Shown here: in pieces, positions 60,359 through 64,000 of the stretch
Numbering within the stretch: the first letter of the stretch is position 1
Layout: each line of letters starts with the position of its first letter
Assembly: GCF_042657385.1 (NCBI RefSeq)
Contig: NZ_JBHSLA010000001.1
Location: 744,001 to 808,000, forward strand
DNA: 64,000 nucleotides
Direction of reading: 5' to 3'
Source: Algorimicrobium hallyeonense
GTDB taxonomy: Bacteria; Bacteroidota; Bacteroidia; Flavobacteriales; Flavobacteriaceae
Position numbers and translations under genes: made by a program
Notes under the pieces: model-generated
Told to the model about the DNA's origin: nothing
The model's input: the letters and a program-made list of their open reading frames with translations, nothing else
Databases searched by the model: none

Positions 60359-61702
60359 TTATAAATCTGATTCTAAATCTAATGCTTCATCTGTAGGTAA
60401 TCCATGCTTATAGAAGTCCCAGATGTAAAAAATAATACCCGTAAAAAAGAGTGTTGCACATAAAATTAGTACAACAAAGTGAATGCTTACTTCGGCTTGT
60501 ACTTCCATAAAGTCCATTTTAAATTTGCGTTCCAAATATACTTGAGCTACACCTGCAACACCAAAGGCAACCGTCATACCTACCATACCTACATTAGACA
60601 TCCAGAAAGCGGCACGTCCAATAGGGCTGTCGTAAAACTTTCTACCGGTCATATTTGGTAAGGCATAACTAATAATGGCTAGAACAATCATGGCATAAGC
60701 TCCCCAAAAAGCTAGGTGTGCATGCATGGCAGTTACTAAAGTTCCATGTGTGTATAAATTGGTTTGTGGTAGCGTATGGGCAAATCCTAATAAACCAGCG
60801 CCTACAAAAGAGACAATAGCCGAGCCTAAAGTCCAGAAGAGTGCTATTTTATTAGGGTGTTTCTTTTCGCCTTTTCTGTACATATTTACAGCAAATAAGG
60901 CCATGGCCAAGAATGCTAAAGGTTCCAGTGCAGAGAAAATGCCACCTACAATTAACCAGATTTTATTTACTCCAATATAATAGTAGTGATGTCCTGTTCC
61001 TAAAATTCCTGATAGGAAGGTTAAACCAACAATAACATATAACCATTTTTCAATAACCTCTCTATCAACACCCGTAAGTTTTATTAATAAAAAGGATAGA
61101 ATACCGCCCATGATTAACTCCCAAACACCTTCAACCCATAAATGAACAACCCACCATCTGAAAAAAGAATCGGTTACTTGACTATCAAAAGGCAACATGC
61201 CTGGAATATAGAGTAAAGCAGCAAAAACCAAGCCCATGGTGAGAACGAGCGCTGTTGTGGTTTTGCGTTTTCCTTTAAAAAGGGTGGCTAAAATGATTCC
61301 TAAAAACAGTAATACGTTTGCTACAACTAAATAATCTAATTGTCTGGGTATTTCTAAAAATTTACGACCTTCCCACCAGTTAAAATGGTAGCCAACTACT
61401 GCAGCAACACCAACAACGGCAAGTGAAATTAATTGAACATAAGCCCATTTAACACTAACTAAGTCGCGTTGTGCTTCTTCAGGGATAATATAATAGGCAG
61501 CGCCCATAAAACCAGAAAGCAACCAAACGACTAAAAGGTTGGTATGTACAGCTCTTGCTGTGTTAAAGGGGATGAATTCGTGAAGACCATCAAATCCAAT
61601 ACGAGCAAAACCCATAATGAACCCGTAGGTGATTTGTAAAACGAGGAGTAGCATGGAAAAGGCAAAAAACCAGTAGGCTACTTTTTGAGATTTATATTTC
61701 AT
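60359..61702 (-). CDS. norB: Nitric oxide reductase large subunit (cNOR)
   Basis: A 447-residue protein with 12 membrane helices, short of the quinol-type (about 760), so the cytochrome c-dependent form. Haem and iron ligands are visible: HTNLLVVWLLSGF (low-spin haem His), HLWVEGVWE (FeB His and the diagnostic Glu), GTGHHYYYIG (FeB His pair) and MHAHLAFWGAY (haem b3 and b His). It reduces 2 NO to N2O. norC lies 88 bases upstream, norQ and norD downstream. Confidence 0.95.
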   Translation of the reverse strand: MKYKSQKVAYWFFAFSMLLLVLQITYGFIMGFARIGFDGLHEFIPFNTARAVHTNLLVVWLLSGFMGAAYYIIPEEAQRDLVSVKWAYVQLISLAVVGVAAVVGYHFNWWEGRKFLEIPRQLDYLVVANVLLFLGIILATLFKGKRKTTTALVLTMGLVFAALLYIPGMLPFDSQVTDSFFRWWVVHLWVEGVWELIMGGILSFLLIKLTGVDREVIEKWLYVIVGLTFLSGILGTGHHYYYIGVNKIWLIVGGIFSALEPLAFLAMALFAVNMYRKGEKKHPNKIALFWTLGSAIVSFVGAGLLGFAHTLPQTNLYTHGTLVTAMHAHLAFWGAYAMIVLAIISYALPNMTGRKFYDSPIGRAAFWMSNVGMVGMTVAFGVAGVAQVYLERKFKMDFMEVQAEVSIHFVVLILCATLFFTGIIFYIWDFYKHGLPTDEALDLESDL

Positions 61703-61790
61703 TGGTTTAGTTTTATTATGTTAGAAGCCAGAAGCAATACCTAGTAAACATGTTATATAGTATCAACGTGTTTAAAAGTGTAATTCTGGG

Positions 61791-62246
61791 TTAGTTGTTT
61801 TTTTTCTTTCTTTCAATTCTGTCTTTAGCTAGAGGGGATATAACGGTATCAAAACCATTCAAATCTATACCGCCAATCCAATCAAAAAAGGCTATTAAAT
61901 CTTCAGCCTCCTCGGCGGTGAACCCATAGGCAACCATTTGTCTTCCGTTGGGATTCCACGGAACTGGCGACATTAAAACGGCTTTAACATAACCTTCGCC
62001 TCTGCGGTCTAGTACTTTTGTTAATTCGGGAGCGTAGTAGGCACCTTCACCTAAAATAGTATGGCAACCCATACAATTGTTTTCTTCCCATAAAACTTTG
62101 CCGTGAATTACTTGTTCGGTAATGCCTTCATGGTTGGTTTGATCTTGCCCTTTGCTTAAGGAGAAAATGGTTAATCCTATAAATATTAAGAATGTTACCA
62201 CAGTTCCTCCCAAGAAAAACGCGCGTGCTTGTTTTTTTGATAGCAT
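61791..62246 (-). CDS. norC: Nitric oxide reductase cytochrome c subunit
   Basis: A 151-residue protein with one N-terminal membrane helix (FFLGGTVVTFLIFIGLTIF) and a periplasmic cytochrome c domain. NNCMGCHTILGEGAYYAPEL holds CxxCH (Cys58, Cys61, His62), and the axial Met follows in GRQMVAYGFT. It passes electrons to NorB. It heads the nor operon, and its promoter carries the Crp/Fnr-like box. Confidence 0.94.
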   Translation of the reverse strand: MLSKKQARAFFLGGTVVTFLIFIGLTIFSLSKGQDQTNHEGITEQVIHGKVLWEENNCMGCHTILGEGAYYAPELTKVLDRRGEGYVKAVLMSPVPWNPNGRQMVAYGFTAEEAEDLIAFFDWIGGIDLNGFDTVISPLAKDRIERKKKNN

Positions 62247-62291
62247 ATGATTAGTCGTTAATTAGTTAAAAAGACCTTTTAGTCTTCTATG

Positions 62292-62299
62292 CAAAATAA
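62292..62299 (-). promoter_or_regulatory. Putative -7 box of the nor operon
   Basis: TTATTTTG on the minus strand differs from TAnnTTTG at one base. It lies 46 bases before the norC ATG and 20 bases downstream of the Crp/Fnr-like box, nearly the spacing seen at nadA. Confidence 0.35.
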
Positions 62300-62319
62300 A
62301 AGAGTGGATTAACCTAAAA

Positions 62320-62335
62320 CATGACATTAATCATA
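62320..62335 (-). promoter_or_regulatory. Crp/Fnr-like box upstream of norC
   Basis: CATGACATTAATCATA, identical in 15 of 16 bases and in the same orientation to the element at 55273-55288 before nadA. On the minus strand it reads ATGAT-TAAT-GTCAT, near the Crp/Fnr form TTGAT-N4-ATCAA. It is centred about 42 bases before the predicted transcript start. Confidence 0.5.
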
Positions 62336-62397
62336 TAATGGGATAAAAGTTAAAATTTTCTTAAATTATTGATAATGGGCTTGTTAAGGTTGTAAAG

Positions 62398-62748
62398 TTA
62401 GCCTTCCCGTTTCACCAAAGCATAATAATCGCCCTCTAAAGGCAAGTAGCCTTGATCATAAACAAAATAATAAACCGTACCAGCTTTGGTTGTGTAGATA
62501 CTGGTGAAATAATTAAAATCGAAACCTTTTTCAATGAGTTTCGCTCTGGATGATTTGGTTTTTTGCTCTGGATTCAGCTCTTCCAGAATGCGGTAGTTTT
62601 TACGTAAACGGTTATTGGTATTTCTAATTAGGTTTTTGGAGTCTTTATTCACGCGATTATTAAACGAATTTCTACAGGCATCACTACAGAATTTTTTATC
62701 AATTCGGCCAACAATTTTATCACCACATTCTGGACATTGTTTTTGCAT
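62398..62748 (-). CDS. Small zinc-ribbon protein (DUF2116-like)
   Basis: A 116-residue protein with an N-terminal zinc ribbon: CPECGDKIVGRIDKKFCSDAC with four cysteines (5, 8, 21, 25), then FNNRVNKD. The middle is basic and helical (IRNTNNRLRKNYRILEEL), possibly nucleic-acid binding. The C-terminus (GFDFNYFTSIYTTKAGTVYYF) is beta-rich. Similar proteins occur throughout Bacteroidota without a known role. Confidence 0.75.
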   Translation of the reverse strand: MQKQCPECGDKIVGRIDKKFCSDACRNSFNNRVNKDSKNLIRNTNNRLRKNYRILEELNPEQKTKSSRAKLIEKGFDFNYFTSIYTTKAGTVYYFVYDQGYLPLEGDYYALVKREG

Positions 62749-62861
62749 ACTGCTGATTTTTGAAATTACTTTTTGACTAAACTTTCAACTTATTTCATTT
62801 CTTAAGTAGAATAAATAGCCAAGTTATTGCCTAAATATATAAATTATTCTCTAAGAAGCCA

Positions 62862-63506
62862 TTACAAAGCTTTTCCAATAACCACCGTATTTGTTTGATT
62901 CACTTTTTTGTAAACATCCACTTGGTAGATATGCGATTTTAAATAACTAATAATATGCTCTAGTTTTTGAGAAAGCTCTTTGTCTAATGAGGCATTAAAT
63001 AAAATGGAACCACTTGCCGATTTGCGTTTTAGAGTGGTCTCCCAAAATGATAGATCTAGAAATTGTTCGGGAACCGTGAGGTCTATAAATAAATCGATGA
63101 TGATGAGATCGAACGTATCTGGTGTGTTTTCAATATAATGCAGTGCATCATCACATATAATATTTAATTTTTTAGAAGTTTCAATCTGAAATTCTTGCTT
63201 CGCAATGGCTATTATTTGTGGATCAATATCTACAGCTGTAATTTGATTTTGGTAATTAAAATCGGTTCTCAGTGTTTCAATAACACTGCCGCCACCAAGT
63301 CCTAAAACAAGAATGGAATTCACATTTTTAAGGTCTAGTTTCTCCAAACCAAACTTTAAAATGCGCTGTAATGAACCATACGAATAGTTAGCGTTTTTAG
63401 AATTTAAATGTTTTTTTCCGTTGTACCAAGTAATTTCTAACGTGCCGTTAATTTCCGATTTTACTTTTTTGGTAATAGGATATAAATAGCTTAAAAGTTT
63501 TGCCAT
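62862..63506 (-). CDS. Spermidine-synthase-like SAM-dependent methyltransferase fold protein
   Basis: A 214-residue protein with a Rossmann methyltransferase fold. ILVLGLGGGSVIETLR is the nucleotide loop, followed by TAVDIDPQII and DLIIIDLFIDLTVPEQF. This matches the spermidine synthase-like family, but the polyamine-site residues are not clearly kept and the N-terminal beta domain of true spermidine synthases is short. Substrate unknown. ATG 63506 gives MAKLLSYLYP, usual in this branch. Confidence 0.78.
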   Translation of the reverse strand: MAKLLSYLYPITKKVKSEINGTLEITWYNGKKHLNSKNANYSYGSLQRILKFGLEKLDLKNVNSILVLGLGGGSVIETLRTDFNYQNQITAVDIDPQIIAIAKQEFQIETSKKLNIICDDALHYIENTPDTFDLIIIDLFIDLTVPEQFLDLSFWETTLKRKSASGSILFNASLDKELSQKLEHIISYLKSHIYQVDVYKKVNQTNTVVIGKAL

Positions 63507-63545
63507 GGGTGTAAAGGTAGCACTTTATTGTGATGGCTTATAGCA

Positions 63546-64000
63546 TTAATCATTCCCATAAATGAGATTTAAAAACTCCATTTTTTCTAAATCGCCAAAA
63601 TATTCTTTAACAGACAAGTTTTTTAATGCCTTTGTGATTTCAACTTTATCATAAGGCACACCAATAAGCAAGCTTTCAATGTCTGAAACGGGTTTTCTAC
63701 CAAAGAAATCGCCAAAGACTTTACATTCCGAAATATGGCCTTTTTCAACAAAAATGCGCAAATCAATTTCTCCTACAGAAAACCGCTTGTTGCGTTGGAT
63801 ATTAAACTTGGGCGATCGTCCAAAATTCCAATCCCATAAATCATATTTATCGGCTTTCAGTTTATAAACCGCTTGCCATTCCGCTTCCGTTAATTTGTAG
63901 GTTTCAAAAGGTTCACTGGCTTCATATAATCCAACCAGTAGCTGATTTTTAAAAGCTTCCATAGATATGGGGGTTTTTAAAAATTCGCTAATATTAGCCA
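63546..64000 (-). CDS. lplA: Lipoate-protein ligase A, C-terminal part (runs off the window)
   Basis: The visible part is the C-terminal accessory domain of LplA: RSPKFNIQRNKRFSVGEIDL, KVFGDFFG, LIGVPYDKVEI and VKEYFGDLEKMEFLNLIYG. Reading upstream from the internal ATG at 63962 gives an uninterrupted frame to the window edge (NISEFLKTPISMEAFKNQLL), matching the end of the ligase catalytic domain. The real start must therefore lie beyond 64000. LplA attaches lipoate to the E2 subunits of 2-oxoacid dehydrogenases. Confidence 0.85.
   Translation of the reverse strand, partial: ANISEFLKTPISMEAFKNQLLVGLYEASEPFETYKLTEAEWQAVYKLKADKYDLWDWNFGRSPKFNIQRNKRFSVGEIDLRIFVEKGHISECKVFGDFFGRKPVSDIESLLIGVPYDKVEITKALKNLSVKEYFGDLEKMEFLNLIYGND

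Overview
The window looks like a chromosomal segment of a marine-type member of the Flavobacteriaceae (Bacteroidota). The DNA is AT-rich, leaders are A-rich with little Shine-Dalgarno signal, and many intergenic regions carry the Bacteroidota -7 promoter box TAnnTTTG. The gene families also fit: a flexirubin-type pigment cluster, SDR-type threonine dehydrogenase, WG-repeat and M13 proteins. The genus cannot be fixed from the sequence alone. No rRNA, tRNA, CRISPR array, transposase or phage gene was seen.

Bases 1-9,900 hold general genes: the last codons of a TolC-like efflux protein and a TetR regulator, a KefB/TrkA-type cation:proton antiporter, an SDR reductase, a CDP-alcohol phosphatidyltransferase, gpsA, a duplicated-domain lipoprotein, a BON-LysM (Kbp-like) protein, a CPBP protease, and two tandem paralogous small membrane proteins.

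Bases 9,900-44,210 form a single large aryl polyene / dialkylresorcinol (flexirubin-like) gene cluster. Nearly all of it lies on the minus strand, with many overlapping start and stop codons. Proposed logic: tyrosine ammonia-lyase (41325-42851) makes 4-coumarate, and a PaaK-like ligase (9900-11195) activates it. Two acyl carrier proteins, three active ketosynthases, a chain-length-factor-like partner, a truncated ketosynthase-like protein, FabG and three hot-dog proteins build the polyene. DarB (KAS III) and DarA make the dialkylresorcinol half. A methyltransferase and a flavin-dependent halogenase/hydroxylase-like enzyme decorate it. Several acyltransferase candidates (LpxL-like, BtrH-like, C45 Ntn-hydrolase, PlsC domain fused to an MMPL transporter) could join the two halves. 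An ABC-2 exporter, the MMPL protein, LolA, lipoproteins and a beta-barrel protein probably deliver the product to the outer membrane. TAL and the halogenase-like gene diverge from an unusually symmetric control region.

Bases 44,261-55,211 hold housekeeping and stress genes: a secreted protein of unknown function, L-threonine dehydrogenase, M13 and M28 peptidases, a TPR protein, a CBS protein, and nadB-nadA.

Bases 55,353-62,246 are a nitric oxide reductase locus. A converging Rrf2-type regulator meets norC-norB-norQ-norD, a hemerythrin/PAS (DUF438) protein, norE and a COX4/NorF-like subunit. The norC and nadA promoters share an almost identical Crp/Fnr-like box at the same distance from their -7 boxes, so NAD synthesis and NO detoxification may be co-controlled. 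The window ends with a zinc-ribbon protein, a spermidine-synthase-like methyltransferase, and the C-terminal part of a lipoate-protein ligase running off the edge.
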